Positions 40,657 through 49,988 are shown, numbered from the stretch's first letter. The stretch is DNA of 64,000 nucleotides from RGIG426 sp045598965 (GCA_045598965.1 JAZRVH010000007.1:1-64000); one strand, 5' to 3'. The notes: generated by a model not told the origin, from the letters alone. Made by a program: numbers and translations.

Positions 40657-41556
40657 CTAAGCGGGGAAGAGTTTTGATACTTTCAGTTCGCCGTCCTGCG
40701 GCACACCTAACCCTAAAAACGAACCGTCCGGTGCTTTTACTCGCACCGTTGAAGTGACATCGGTATGCAGACGGTCGAGGGCCAAGGCTCCGCCGTTTGA
40801 AAAGCGGACGGCTTGTGCGGGAGTGACCGTAACGGCGGGGTAAGGGGCAAAGATGGTTTCGGTGGGTTTCAAATGGGCGTGAATTTCGTCCTCGGTCATC
40901 GTCTTTGCCTCTTCCAGTGTCACACAATCAGCGAGGGTGTAGCCTGCCGCCATCGTTCGGCACAGAGAGGTCATAACGGCACCGCACCCCAGTGCTTGTC
41001 CCATATCGTGGCAGAGGGTGCGAACATAGGTGCCTTTGGATACAAAACAATCGAAAATTCCCTCGCCCGTTTGCTCGTTGTACTCTACAAGTGTCAGCTC
41101 ATAGACGGTGACGGGGCGAGGCTCCCGTTCAATTTCAATGCCTTTTCGTGCCAACTCGTATAGACGAACGCCGTCCTTTTTGAGGGCGGAAGTCATCGGC
41201 GGCACTTGCATAATGTCACCCTGCAAGGGAGCGAGAGCCGCCTGCACAAGGGTGACAGAGGGGAACCTGGTGACACCGGTTTCGGTGACATCCCCCCAAA
41301 TGTCTTGGGTGTTGCTTGTAAAACCGAGGCGAAATCCCGCCCGATAGCGTTTGTCGCCGCAGGGCAGAATATCCATCGCCTTGGTGGCGTTTCCGCACAA
41401 GATGGGAAGCACACCGGTTGCCATAGGGTCAAGGGTTCCTCCGTGCCCGATTTTCTTTTGGTGCAACACACCACGCATCACGGCACAGCAAAGGAACGAG
41501 GTCATTTCGGCGGGTTTTTCAAGGCAAAACACGCCGTTTAACACCGAAGCACTCAT
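40657..41556 (-). CDS. truB: tRNA pseudouridine-55 synthase
   Basis: A 299-residue enzyme making pseudouridine 55 in the tRNA T loop. GHGGTLDPMATGVLP near residue 37 holds the catalytic Asp, YRAGFRLGFTSNTQD near 70 and GTYVRTLCHD near 173 are family motifs, and a short C-terminal PUA-like domain follows. The ATG overlaps the stop of the nrnA-like gene in an ATGA. It ends in TAG. It is part of the long translation operon. Confidence 0.96.
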   Translation of the reverse strand: MSASVLNGVFCLEKPAEMTSFLCCAVMRGVLHQKKIGHGGTLDPMATGVLPILCGNATKAMDILPCGDKRYRAGFRLGFTSNTQDIWGDVTETGVTRFPSVTLVQAALAPLQGDIMQVPPMTSALKKDGVRLYELARKGIEIEREPRPVTVYELTLVEYNEQTGEGIFDCFVSKGTYVRTLCHDMGQALGCGAVMTSLCRTMAAGYTLADCVTLEEAKTMTEDEIHAHLKPTETIFAPYPAVTVTPAQAVRFSNGGALALDRLHTDVTSTVRVKAPDGSFLGLGVPQDGELKVSKLFPA

Positions 41557-42557
41557 ACGGGAGATTCGTCGCCGTCGCCGGCTTCAATGTGCGGCACAGC
41601 GGTTTTGACGGCGTTCAAAATGCGGTCCATCACGTCGGAGAGTGTGCCCGTAAGCGTACAGCCGGCGGCAGCAGCGTGTCCGCCGCCGCCCAAGAGCATA
41701 CAGATGTCGCAGGCGTTGGCTTTAGAGCCGGTTCGCACGCTGATTTTGAAGCGGTTATCGTCCACCTCACGGAGTGTGGCACCCACCCAAACTCCCTCAA
41801 TTTCACGGGGGATAGAGGAGAGGCCCTCCATATCGTTTTCAAGGGCGTTGGATTGTTTTAACATCTCCACCGTCAGCGGCATAAGGGCACAGCGACCGTC
41901 CCACTCATACCGAATGGAGGCGAGTGCCAAACGCTCCAGCTCCATTCGACGGCGGGATTTAATGTCAAACATTACCCGGTTGATGTAATCCGAACGGATG
42001 CCCACGTCCAGCATATCTGCCGCCATACGGTGGCACAGAGCGTCGGTGTTGCTGTAACGGAAACAACCGGTATCTGTCGCCATGCCCGTATACAAAGCTT
42101 CGGCTATTGCCGGCGTAACCGTCACGCCAAGCTCTTTAATGATTTCATAAATGAGCATAGCGGTGGCGGCGTAGTCTTTATACAGCAGGTTTTCCGCATA
42201 ATACGTGTTGGAGGCGTGGTGGTCGATGCAAAGCTCAACCAGCATGGCGTATGCTTCCAACTCCTCCCCGAGTAAACGGGGATCCGCCACATCGACCGCA
42301 CAATAGTGGGAGGGGGTAAAATCGTCCCACTTGGCGGGCTCGGTGATATACGCATATTTTCCCGGAATGACGTCTGAGCAGACAACACGCACTTTTTTGC
42401 CCATCTGTTGCAGGGCTTGACCCAAAGCGTAGGCACTGCCCAAAGTGTCGCCGTCGGGATATTGATGGGTCAGAATGAGCCAGTTATCGCCCGCTTTCAA
42501 AATATCGCAGGCACGAGCCAACTCTATATTCTGACACGCCGAATTGATTTTAGTCAC
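41553..42557 (-). CDS. nrnA: DHH-family phosphoesterase, NrnA-like
   Basis: A 334-residue bifunctional nanoRNase/pAp phosphatase-type protein that degrades very short RNAs. The DHH domain has HQYPDGDTLGSA near residue 31, an AVDVADP Asp near 92, and CIDHHAS near 110. The DHHA1 domain ends with LGGGGHAAAAGC near 292. It starts with GTG 42557, overlapping the rbfA stop in GTGA. This position between rbfA and truB is standard in Clostridia. Confidence 0.92.
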   Translation of the reverse strand: MTKINSACQNIELARACDILKAGDNWLILTHQYPDGDTLGSAYALGQALQQMGKKVRVVCSDVIPGKYAYITEPAKWDDFTPSHYCAVDVADPRLLGEELEAYAMLVELCIDHHASNTYYAENLLYKDYAATAMLIYEIIKELGVTVTPAIAEALYTGMATDTGCFRYSNTDALCHRMAADMLDVGIRSDYINRVMFDIKSRRRMELERLALASIRYEWDGRCALMPLTVEMLKQSNALENDMEGLSSIPREIEGVWVGATLREVDDNRFKISVRTGSKANACDICMLLGGGGHAAAAGCTLTGTLSDVMDRILNAVKTAVPHIEAGDGDESPV

Positions 42558-42910
42558 GTTGCATCCTCCTTTTTAAGAGATTGCAGAGTTTCGTTGATAT
42601 GAGCACTGTAGGCGATGGAGTCATCCGCCACAAAACGCAGCTCCGGCACATGGCGTAGTTTAAGGGCAGAGCCCAAGCTGGAACGCATATAGCCGGCGGC
42701 AGACTTTAAGCCTTCTACTGCATTTTTGGCGGCTTCCATTCCGGAAAGTGCACTGACATACACCGTGGCATAGGACAAATCGTTGGACACATCCACACGC
42801 ACGATGCTCAGCATACTGTCTTGTACACGGGGATCTTTCACCGTCCGCAAAATGGCGGTCAATTCCCGTGCAATATCTTCACTTTGTCGATGAACACGAT
42901 ATCCTGCCAT
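42554..42910 (-). CDS. rbfA: Ribosome-binding factor A
   Basis: A 118-residue KH-fold protein for 30S maturation. It starts YRVHRQSEDIARELTAIL and has DPRV near residue 26, then SIVRVDVSNDLSYATVYVS and the C-terminal RHVPELRFVADDS typical of the family. ATG 42910 follows AAAGGAGG. It is 45 bases after infB. Confidence 0.95.
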   Translation of the reverse strand: MAGYRVHRQSEDIARELTAILRTVKDPRVQDSMLSIVRVDVSNDLSYATVYVSALSGMEAAKNAVEGLKSAAGYMRSSLGSALKLRHVPELRFVADDSIAYSAHINETLQSLKKEDAT

Positions 42911-42955
42911 CGAAATCCCTCCTTTTTGGGAACATGGGGTTGACGTTCGTCCGCC

Positions 42956-45280
42956 TTAGTCACGATACTCCTCAATGATATAGGATTCGTAGATGTCGCC
43001 TTCCTTGACGTCGGCGAATTTTTCAAGGCTGACACCGCATTCGTAACCCTGCATCACTTCTTTTTGGTCGTCCTTAAATCGTTTGAGGGAGGACATCTTG
43101 TCGTCGGCGATGATGATGCCGTCACGCACCACACGGATTAAGTCGTTGCGGCAAATTTTGCCGTCCAGCACGTAGCAACCGGCAACGGCACCAACGCCGG
43201 AAATGCGATAGACCTGACGAACCTCCACACGACCGTGAAGCACTTCACGGGTTTTGGGTGCCAGCATACCTTTCATGGCGGTGGTGATTTCCTCAATACA
43301 GTCGTAGATGATGCGATACATCCGCATATCCACCTCGGCACGCTCGGCGGCTTCTACCGCCAGCGGCTCGGGACGGACGTTAAAGCCGACAATGATAGCG
43401 TTAGAGGCATCGGCCAACATAATATCGCTTTCGTTGACAGCACCTACCGCTCCGTGAATAACACGGACACGGACATCCTCTTCGCCGATTTTTTCAAGCG
43501 ATTGGGTAACTGCCTCCACCGAACCTTGCACGTCGGCTTTGACAATGACCTTGAGCTCTTTCATCTCGCCCTCTTTCAGCTGATCGAAGAGGTTTTCGAG
43601 AGTAACCTTCTTGTAACGGCTGAATTCTTCCTCTTTGGCAATCTGTTTGCGTTGTTCCACCAGCTCACGTGCCAAATGCTCGTCGGTAACGGCGTTGACG
43701 ACGTCACCGGAGGTGGGCACACTGTCGAGACCCATAATTTCCACCGGGACAGACGGGCCGGCAGAGGTGATTTTGTTGCCGTTTTCGTCCACCATAGCAC
43801 GAACACGACCCACCGCCGCACCGGCTACCACAATATCGCCGGAGTGGAGGGTGCCGTTTTGCACCAAGATAGTGGCAATGGGGCCACGACCCTTGTCCAA
43901 ACGGGCTTCCACGACGGTACCTTTGGCGGCACGGTCGGGGTTGGCTTTCAGCTCTTTCATTTCGGCAACCAACAGCACCATTTCGAGCAAACGGTCAATG
44001 CCCATACCGGTATGTGCGGACACGGGGACGCAGATGACGTCGCCGCCCCACTCCTCGGGCACTAATTCGTACTCGGTGAGTTGTTGCATCACTCGGTCGG
44101 GGTTGGCTTCCGGTTTATCCATTTTGTTGATGGCCACGATAACCGACACACCGGCGGCTTTGGCGTGGTTAATCGCCTCAACCGTCTGCGGCATAATACC
44201 GTCGTCGGCCGCTACCACCAAAATGGCGATATCGGTAATCTGGGCACCACGGGCACGCATCGAGGTAAATGCGGCGTGGCCGGGAGTGTCCAGGAAGGTG
44301 ATGGTCTGTCCGTTGCAGGTAGCACGATACGCACCGATGTGCTGGGTGATACCGCCCGCCTCACCGGAGGTAACGTTACTTTTGCGGATGTAGTCAAGAA
44401 TAGAGGTTTTACCGTGATCAACGTGGCCCATAACCACCACGACCGGGTCACGGGGCGAAAGGTTGCCCTCGTCATCGTCGCTGTCGTCGATGATGCGTTC
44501 CTCGATGGTGACAACCACCTCTTTTTCCACACGGGCGTGGAATTCCTCCGCCACGAGGAAGGCGGTGTCAAAGTCGATTTCCTCGTTGACCGACACCATC
44601 ATACCGAGCATCATCAATTTTTTGATAACCTCGGCGGCGGTGGCTTTCAAACGGTTGGCGAGCTCGCCGACCGTGATGGTTTCGCCCACCTTGATGGTCA
44701 TATGTTTCTTTTGACGTTCTTGTTCAATACGTTTCATCCGCTCGGCCTCGGTCTCACGACGTGCCTTTTGCGGCTTTCTGTACTGTTGCGATTTTTGGTT
44801 GATTTTTTGTTTCTTCACCGCATCGCCGCCACGGAACTGGGACGAGCTTTGTGCCATACGGTCAAAGCGTTCGTCGTATTTGCCGATGTCCACCTGTGCC
44901 GAACGGGTGTCAACCGTGCGGCGTTCTTTTTGCACCTTCGGAGCGGCGGGGGAGGCAGGTTTGTCGGCTTTCTTTTGGTTGCCGGTCGTCATACCGTTCA
45001 TAGCGGCGGGAGCGGGGGCTTCCTCTTTTTTCTCCGCCGGTTTATCCTCTTTGGCGGATTCCGGTTTCGGTTCATTAGCGGTGGCGAAATACGCATCGAG
45101 ATTTTCCGGTGCAAACTGCTCGGTCAGCACCTCAAAGATAAGGTCGAGCTCTTCTTCCTCCAACACGCTGGCAGACTTTTTATTCACCTGTGCTTTTGCG
45201 GCGAGCAGGTCGGCAATCTCTTTCGGGGTCATACCGAAATCCTTGGCAATATCCGCAACACGAATTTTTTGTTGAGTCAT
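42956..45280 (-). CDS. infB: Translation initiation factor IF-2
   Basis: A 774-residue GTPase that places initiator tRNA on the ribosome. An IF2-N domain (residues 1-55) precedes a charged Lys/Glu/Ala-rich linker (about 75-190) and a second IF2-N domain near 197-250. The G domain follows with GHVDHGKTS near 284, DTPGHAAF near 331 and NKMD near 385, and domains II to IV complete it. ATG 45280 is served by a GGAGG inside the last codons of ylxQ, two bases after whose stop it begins. Confidence 0.97.
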   Translation of the reverse strand: MTQQKIRVADIAKDFGMTPKEIADLLAAKAQVNKKSASVLEEEELDLIFEVLTEQFAPENLDAYFATANEPKPESAKEDKPAEKKEEAPAPAAMNGMTTGNQKKADKPASPAAPKVQKERRTVDTRSAQVDIGKYDERFDRMAQSSSQFRGGDAVKKQKINQKSQQYRKPQKARRETEAERMKRIEQERQKKHMTIKVGETITVGELANRLKATAAEVIKKLMMLGMMVSVNEEIDFDTAFLVAEEFHARVEKEVVVTIEERIIDDSDDDEGNLSPRDPVVVVMGHVDHGKTSILDYIRKSNVTSGEAGGITQHIGAYRATCNGQTITFLDTPGHAAFTSMRARGAQITDIAILVVAADDGIMPQTVEAINHAKAAGVSVIVAINKMDKPEANPDRVMQQLTEYELVPEEWGGDVICVPVSAHTGMGIDRLLEMVLLVAEMKELKANPDRAAKGTVVEARLDKGRGPIATILVQNGTLHSGDIVVAGAAVGRVRAMVDENGNKITSAGPSVPVEIMGLDSVPTSGDVVNAVTDEHLARELVEQRKQIAKEEEFSRYKKVTLENLFDQLKEGEMKELKVIVKADVQGSVEAVTQSLEKIGEEDVRVRVIHGAVGAVNESDIMLADASNAIIVGFNVRPEPLAVEAAERAEVDMRMYRIIYDCIEEITTAMKGMLAPKTREVLHGRVEVRQVYRISGVGAVAGCYVLDGKICRNDLIRVVRDGIIIADDKMSSLKRFKDDQKEVMQGYECGVSLEKFADVKEGDIYESYIIEEYRD

Positions 45281-45282
45281 AG

Positions 45283-45606
45283 TTATTCCTCCTTCATAGT
45301 GGGACAGCTTTCACGGATGGCGTTTGCAAATCCCTCGTCGCAGACGGCGACGATGCCCAACGGGCCACGTGTGCCCAACGCCTGACCGATTTCCTCTTTT
45401 GTCAAGGTGATAGCATAAGGGGCGGGGGCGTGGGACGGTGCTTTGAACGCCCATTCTTTTTTCGTTTTTTCAGAGAGGTCACAGGCGACGAATATTCCTT
45501 TAACCCGACGCCGTTCGGCGGCGGCAAGGGCGGCGTCAAATCCGGTGACGACAGCTCCGGCTCGTTTGGCAAGACCGAGAAGTCCTACCGTCTTTTGGTT
45601 ATCCGT
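45283..45606 (-). CDS. ylxQ: L7Ae-family ribosome-associated protein (YlxQ) with an apparent ACG start
   Basis: A 107-residue frame between ylxR and infB, where YlxQ is expected. It reads as an L7Ae/L30e-like protein: TVGLLGLAKRAGAVVTGFD, then KGIFVACDLSEKTKK, EIGQALGTRGPLGIVAVCDE and FANAIRESCP. There is no ATG, GTG or TTG between the preceding in-frame stop and the conserved start of the fold. The codon in the right place is ACG at 45606-45604 (then DNQKTVGLLG), seven to eight bases after GGAGGG. Initiation at ACG, or at some other rare start, is inferred. It overlaps ylxR by eight bases and is missed by start-codon-based calling. Confidence 0.85.
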   Translation of the reverse strand, partial: TDNQKTVGLLGLAKRAGAVVTGFDAALAAAERRRVKGIFVACDLSEKTKKEWAFKAPSHAPAPYAITLTKEEIGQALGTRGPLGIVAVCDEGFANAIRESCPTMKEE

Positions 45607-45865
45607 TTTCGAGTCCCTCCTCTAAACGGGCGTAAACCTCGTCGGGGATTGTGCATTCAAAGGCACGTTCCAGCCGTTTGGCTTTACGGGCTTTGGCAAG
45701 GCACGCTTTATCGTGACAGATATAGGCACCACGTCCTGCCTTTTTGCCGGTTTCGTCCGTGCTGATTTCTCCTTCGGGAGAACGCACCACACGGAGCAGT
45801 TCTTTTTTTGGTTTTTGTTCGTTACACCCGATGCACTTACGCAACGGAATACGTTTTTCCGCCAT
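45599..45865 (-). CDS. ylxR: YlxR/DUF448 RNA-binding protein
   Basis: An 88-residue protein with the DUF448 motif RKCIGCNEQKPKKELLR near residue 9 and GRGAYICHDKACLAKA near 45. It is a nucleoid/RNA-binding regulator always found between nusA and infB. ATG 45865 follows AAAGGAG. Its end overlaps the ylxQ start region. Confidence 0.93.
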   Translation of the reverse strand: MAEKRIPLRKCIGCNEQKPKKELLRVVRSPEGEISTDETGKKAGRGAYICHDKACLAKARKAKRLERAFECTIPDEVYARLEEGLENG

Positions 45866-45885
45866 AGAGCGTTCTCCTTTCTCTC

Positions 45886-46989
45886 TTATTCTTCGACCGC
45901 TTCCGCCGGTTGCTCCGGCTCATCCTCGCCGAAGAACCCGCTTTCGGGACGGATATCAATTTTCCAGCCGGTCAGTTTGGCGGCAAGGCGGGCGTTTTGA
46001 CCTTTGTTGCCGATAGCGAGAGACAGCTGAGCATCCGGCACGGTAACACGGCAGCTCTTGGTGCCCTCGGCGTCCGGCGTGACCGACACGACTTTGGCGG
46101 GGGACAGAGCGGCGGCAATAAAGGTCGCCGGGTCTTCGCTGTATTCCACGATGTCGATTTTTTCGCCGCCCAGCTCTTGGGCAATGCTGTCCACACGGGA
46201 GTGGCGGGGGCCGATGCACGCACCGACCGCATCCACGTTTTCGTCGTTGGAGGACACCGCCATTTTGGTGCGGCTGCCCGCTTCACGGGAGATGGCTTTG
46301 ATTTCCACGACGCCGTTAAAGATTTCCGGAACTTCCATTTCAAACAGGCGTTTGACAAGACCCGGATGGGTGCGGGAGATGAGCACACGGGGACCACGGT
46401 CGCCGTCACGAACGTCGGCGACATAAATCTTCACATACGTGCCTTCACGGATAATCTCATCCGGCATTTGCTCTCCTTTGATGAGCACCGCTTCGGAACG
46501 GCCGATTTCCACGGTGGCGTTGCCGGTTACCGGGTCGACACGGGAGACCTTTGCCGTAACGAGGTCTTGGCTGTGACGCTGGAACTCTTGCAGCTGTTGT
46601 CCACGCTCCGCCTCACGGATGCCTTGACGAATAACGTGCTTGGCAGTGATAGCGGCAATACGTCCGAATTGTTTGGTTTGTAACGGGATGCGAACCACCG
46701 TGTCCAGCTTGGCTTTTTTGCTGATGGCTTGAGCATCCGCCAGGTTGATTTGGGTGCCGGGGTTTTCCACATTCTCCACCACGTCTTTAAGCAGGGTGAC
46801 GGTGAACTGGTTGGTTTCCGGGTCCATGACAACCTCCACGTTGTCCTCTGCACCGAAATCGTGTTTTACGGCAATCACAATTGCCGCACGGATTTTTTCC
46901 AGCAGGTAGCCGGACTCGATGCCTTTCTCTTTTTCGAGAAGAGACAGTGCCTCGAAAAATTCTGCGTTGAATTCATCTTTCTTTTTCAT
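45886..46989 (-). CDS. nusA: Transcription termination/antitermination factor NusA
   Basis: A 367-residue protein. The N-terminal RNA-polymerase-binding domain covers residues 1-125. An S1 domain is near 130-200 (REGTYVKIYVADVRDGDRGPR near 180). Two KH domains follow to about 345, with GACIGPRHSRVDSIAQELGG near 248 and LAIGNKGQNARLAAKLTG near 320, and a short Glu/Pro-rich acidic tail ends it. ATG 46989 follows GGAGGAATAATTG. It couples transcription pausing and termination to translation and sits between rimP and ylxR. Confidence 0.96.
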   Translation of the reverse strand: MKKKDEFNAEFFEALSLLEKEKGIESGYLLEKIRAAIVIAVKHDFGAEDNVEVVMDPETNQFTVTLLKDVVENVENPGTQINLADAQAISKKAKLDTVVRIPLQTKQFGRIAAITAKHVIRQGIREAERGQQLQEFQRHSQDLVTAKVSRVDPVTGNATVEIGRSEAVLIKGEQMPDEIIREGTYVKIYVADVRDGDRGPRVLISRTHPGLVKRLFEMEVPEIFNGVVEIKAISREAGSRTKMAVSSNDENVDAVGACIGPRHSRVDSIAQELGGEKIDIVEYSEDPATFIAAALSPAKVVSVTPDAEGTKSCRVTVPDAQLSLAIGNKGQNARLAAKLTGWKIDIRPESGFFGEDEPEQPAEAVEE

Positions 46990-47019
46990 CAATTATTCCT
47001 CCTCGCCCAAAGGCGTTCA

Positions 47020-47517
47020 TTAGACTGTTTCGTCGGTGTCGTCGTCCCATTCCTCAATGAGGTGAACGCTTGACACGTCTTTTTTATCAAAAACGAGCGG
47101 TTGCTCGTTTTCGTCCGTAATAACGATTTGCCCGTTTTCGCAGGGCTGAAGTATGCCGCCGAATTCCCGTACGCCGTCTTTTGGGGCGAACAGCGTAACG
47201 ACAACGGCATCTCCCTCGCACCATGCAAAGTGTTCGGGACGGGTGAGCTCCCGCTCAATACCGGGAGAGGAAACCTCCAACGTGTAGGAGGCGGCAATGG
47301 GGTCTGCCTCATCCAGTACAGGGTTGAGGGCACGGGTGAGTGCCACGCAATCGTTGATGTCCACGCCGCCGTCTTTGTCTATGAAGTAGCGAAGATACCA
47401 CGAGGCACCCTCTTTTACATACCGCACATCCCAAATGACAAGCCCCAGCTCTTCTGCCAAAGGCTGTGCCAGAGCACGGCATACGTCGACGGTGTTTCCG
47501 CCTTTTTTTGAAGCCAA
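47020..47517 (-). CDS. rimP: Ribosome maturation factor RimP
   Basis: A 165-residue protein for 30S subunit assembly. The N-terminal alpha/beta domain contains LGLVIWDVRYVKEGASWYL near 30, the family signature DINDCVALTRALNPVLDE near 58 and YTLEVSSPGIERELT near 84. An SH3-like C-terminal domain and an acidic tail follow. TTG 47517 is chosen because AAAGGAGAGG lies just upstream and the family length is about 155; the frame is open farther upstream, but only through the promoter. It is first in the operon. Confidence 0.93.
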   Translation of the reverse strand: MASKKGGNTVDVCRALAQPLAEELGLVIWDVRYVKEGASWYLRYFIDKDGGVDINDCVALTRALNPVLDEADPIAASYTLEVSSPGIERELTRPEHFAWCEGDAVVVTLFAPKDGVREFGGILQPCENGQIVITDENEQPLVFDKKDVSSVHLIEEWDDDTDETV

Positions 47518-47605
47518 AACGTCCTCTCCTTTCAAAAAGGTCAATACAACACAAAAGAGCGGGTCGCCCCACTCCTTTACCTTAACCTTATCTTTACTGT
47601 ACCCC

Positions 47606-47634
47606 ACTATACCACACCCGTTCACAATTTGCAA
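47606..47634 (-). promoter_or_regulatory. Promoter of the rimP-nusA-infB operon
   Basis: On the minus strand TTGCAA (47634-47629), 17 bases, TATAGT (47611-47606), leaving a leader of about 90 bases. Confidence 0.7.
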
Positions 47635-47663
47635 GCCTTTTTACAAAAATTATTTATAGGGAC

Positions 47664-47692
47664 TTGAAAATCTCACCGCAAAATGGTATACT
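47664..47692 (+). promoter_or_regulatory. Promoter of degV
   Basis: TTGAAA at 47664, 17 bases, TATACT at 47687-47692. Confidence 0.7.
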
Positions 47693-47724
47693 AAACGACG
47701 GAAACACACAAGGAGGAACGAATT

Positions 47725-48576
47725 ATGTCGAAAGTGATTATCAGTGCCGACAGCACCTGCGACTTGTCACCGGAGCTTGTCGAACGCTTTAACATCCACA
47801 TTATTCCGCTTCACGTTACCCTCGGAGAAAACACATTCTTCGACGGCGTAGATATGAATGCCGAGGATATTTACACCTACTACGCCGAGAATAAAGCACT
47901 TCCCACCACCTCCGCTATCAACATCGGCGAATATGAGCAGTTTTTCAACGATTTGCTTAAGGAGGGTGACGGTGTGGTGCATATTTGCACCGGCTCCGCT
48001 ATTTCCTCCTGCTACCAAAATGCGTGCATTGTTGCGGGAGAATTGGAAAATGTCTACGTGGTGGACAGTCGCAGTCTCTCGACCGGTATCGGCTTGCAGG
48101 TGATTGCAGCGGCAGAGCGTGCCGCCGCCGGAATGCCCGCTTCGCAGATTGCCGCCGAAGTGGAGGCGTTGCAGCCGCATTGCCACGCCAGCTTTTTCCT
48201 TGACACCCTTGAATATCTCTACAAAGGCGGTCGTTGCTCCGCCTTGGCGATGTTCGGTGCCAATGTGTTGAAGCTTCGCCCCGCCATTTTGGTGGATTCT
48301 CAAACCGGTGCTATGGGTGTGGGCAAAAAATATCGTGGCACCTATGAACGGGTGATGGAGGACTATATTCGTGACGAGCTGTCCGGCAAGGATATTATGA
48401 CAGAGTACGCTTTTGTGACCCATTCCGGCGTGTCGCCCGAGCGGGAGGCTATGGCGGTGGAGCTTGCCAAAAAATACGGCAAATTCAAAGAGATTTATAC
48501 CACGAGGGCGGGTTCGACCATCTCGTCTCACTGCGGTCCCAACTGCCTCGGCGTGTTGTATTTTACCAAGTCATAA
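47725..48576 (+). CDS. DegV family fatty-acid-binding protein
   Basis: A 283-residue protein. DegV/FakB-like proteins bind a fatty acid and present it to the kinase FakA for phosphorylation. It starts MSKVIISADSTCDLSPEL, with the conserved SADST near residue 7, then TTSAINIGEY near 64, SSCYQNA near 94 and LEYLYKGGRCS near 162. The last 60 residues include CGPNCLGVLYF. ATG 47725 follows AAGGAGG. It is transcribed alone between a SigA promoter and a terminator. No fakA is visible nearby. Confidence 0.93.
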   Translation: MSKVIISADSTCDLSPELVERFNIHIIPLHVTLGENTFFDGVDMNAEDIYTYYAENKALPTTSAINIGEYEQFFNDLLKEGDGVVHICTGSAISSCYQNACIVAGELENVYVVDSRSLSTGIGLQVIAAAERAAAGMPASQIAAEVEALQPHCHASFFLDTLEYLYKGGRCSALAMFGANVLKLRPAILVDSQTGAMGVGKKYRGTYERVMEDYIRDELSGKDIMTEYAFVTHSGVSPEREAMAVELAKKYGKFKEIYTTRAGSTISSHCGPNCLGVLYFTKS

Positions 48577-48594
48577 AACGAACGAAAAGTGCAA

Positions 48595-48624
48595 AAGCCT
48601 TGTCGATTTTGACAAGGCTTTTTC
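48595..48624 (+). terminator. Terminator after degV
   Basis: AAGCCTTGTC (48595-48604) pairs with GACAAGGCTT (48611-48620), then TTT. Confidence 0.8.
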
Positions 48625-48636
48625 CTTTAGAAAGAC

Positions 48637-48665
48637 TTGCAAAAAGCGGGGGATTATGGTATACT
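48637..48665 (+). promoter_or_regulatory. Promoter of icd
   Basis: TTGCAA at 48637, 17 bases, TATACT at 48660-48665. Confidence 0.7.
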
Positions 48666-48703
48666 CAATGGTGAAATTTTTTACCGAAAGCGAGTGAACG
48701 AAA

Positions 48704-49912
48704 ATGGCAAAAATCCAAATGAAAACGCCCCTCGTGGAAATGGACGGCGACGAGATGACTCGGGTGCTCTGGAAAGGCATCAAAGAGAAGCTCATTTGCC
48801 CGTTCGTCGACCTGAAAAGTGAGTACTATGATTTGGGACTTCCCTATCGTGACGAGACGGAGGACCAGGTGACAAAAGATGCCGCCGAGGCGATTAAAAA
48901 ATACGGCGTCGGTGTCAAATGTGCCACCATCACCCCCAATGCTCAGCGTGTGGATGAATATAAACTGAAACAAATGTGGAAAAGCCCGAACGGCACCATT
49001 CGTGCCATTTTGGACGGCACGGTGTTTCGTGCCCCCATTCTGGTGAACGGCATCCATCCGACAGTCTCCACTTGGAAAAAGCCCATCACGCTTGCTCGTC
49101 ACGCCTACGGCGATATTTATAAAAACACCGAAATGCGTGCCCCGGCGGGAAGCCGTGCGGAGCTGTGCGTTACCGACAAAGACGGCAACGAGACTCGCAC
49201 GCTTATCCACGATTTTGCCGGCGACGGTGTAGTAATGGGTATGCACAACACGGACGCCTCTATCAGCGGATTTGCCCGTGCCTGTTTCCGCTTTGCTCTC
49301 GATTGCAAACAGGATTTGTGGTTCTCCACCAAAGACACCATTTCCAAGACGTATGACCATCGATTTAAGGATATCTTTGCCGAGATTTATGAAAACGAAT
49401 TCAAAGCCGCCTTTGAGGAAGCGGGCATCACCTATTTCTATACGCTTATCGACGATGCGGTGGCTCGTGTGATTCGGTCGGAGGGTGGCTTCATCTGGGC
49501 GTGCAAGAACTACGACGGCGACGTGATGAGCGATATGGTCGCTACCGCTTTCGGCTCTCTTGCCATGATGACCAGCGTGCTGGTTTCGCCGGACGGCAAC
49601 TATGAATATGAGGCGGCTCACGGTACGGTGACCCGTCACTACTATCGCTATCTCAACGGCGAGCAGACGTCCACCAACCCGGTTGCCACGATTTTTGCGT
49701 GGAGCGGGGCACTGCGTAAACGTGGCGAAATGGACAATTTGCCGGAGCTTCAGACCTTTGCGGACAAGCTGGAAAAAGCCACCATTGATACCATCGAGGG
49801 CGGCGTAATGACAAAAGACCTTATCGGTCTTTCTACCATCGAAAACAAGCGTGGTGTCAATTCCGAGGAATTTTTGGATGCGATTGCCGAAAAACTTGCA
49901 AAAACCCTGTAA
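48704..49912 (+). CDS. icd: NADP-dependent isocitrate dehydrogenase, eukaryote-like class
   Basis: A 402-residue enzyme oxidising isocitrate to 2-oxoglutarate. It starts KTPLVEMDGDEMTRVLW, the hallmark of the class that includes eukaryotic cytosolic and many clostridial enzymes. Further landmarks are ITPNAQRV near residue 76, GTVFRAPI near 105, IYENEFKAAFEEAGITY near 225 and EAAHGTVTRHYYR near 303. It supplies 2-oxoglutarate for glutamate and NADPH. ATG 48704 is 38 bases after the promoter. It is transcribed alone. Confidence 0.95.
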   Translation: MAKIQMKTPLVEMDGDEMTRVLWKGIKEKLICPFVDLKSEYYDLGLPYRDETEDQVTKDAAEAIKKYGVGVKCATITPNAQRVDEYKLKQMWKSPNGTIRAILDGTVFRAPILVNGIHPTVSTWKKPITLARHAYGDIYKNTEMRAPAGSRAELCVTDKDGNETRTLIHDFAGDGVVMGMHNTDASISGFARACFRFALDCKQDLWFSTKDTISKTYDHRFKDIFAEIYENEFKAAFEEAGITYFYTLIDDAVARVIRSEGGFIWACKNYDGDVMSDMVATAFGSLAMMTSVLVSPDGNYEYEAAHGTVTRHYYRYLNGEQTSTNPVATIFAWSGALRKRGEMDNLPELQTFADKLEKATIDTIEGGVMTKDLIGLSTIENKRGVNSEEFLDAIAEKLAKTL

Positions 49913-49918
49913 TTTCTC

Positions 49919-49947
49919 TTGAAAAACGGAAACAAATGGGTTACAAT
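49919..49947 (+). promoter_or_regulatory. Promoter of the pgk-tpiA-gpmI run
   Basis: TTGAAA at 49919, 17 bases, TACAAT at 49942-49947. It overlaps the end of the icd region, and no terminator separates the two. Confidence 0.7.
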
Positions 49948-49988
49948 ATAGAGTGGTTGAAAAAATAATGTGGAAAGGAACCTGACCT

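Noticed and set aside
43235..45385. Long open frames on the plus strand opposite infB, up to 434 residues
   Set aside because: They lie entirely over the well-supported infB gene, have no ribosome-binding sites and encode low-complexity His/Gly/Val-rich sequence, as expected for antisense shadows of GC-rich codons.
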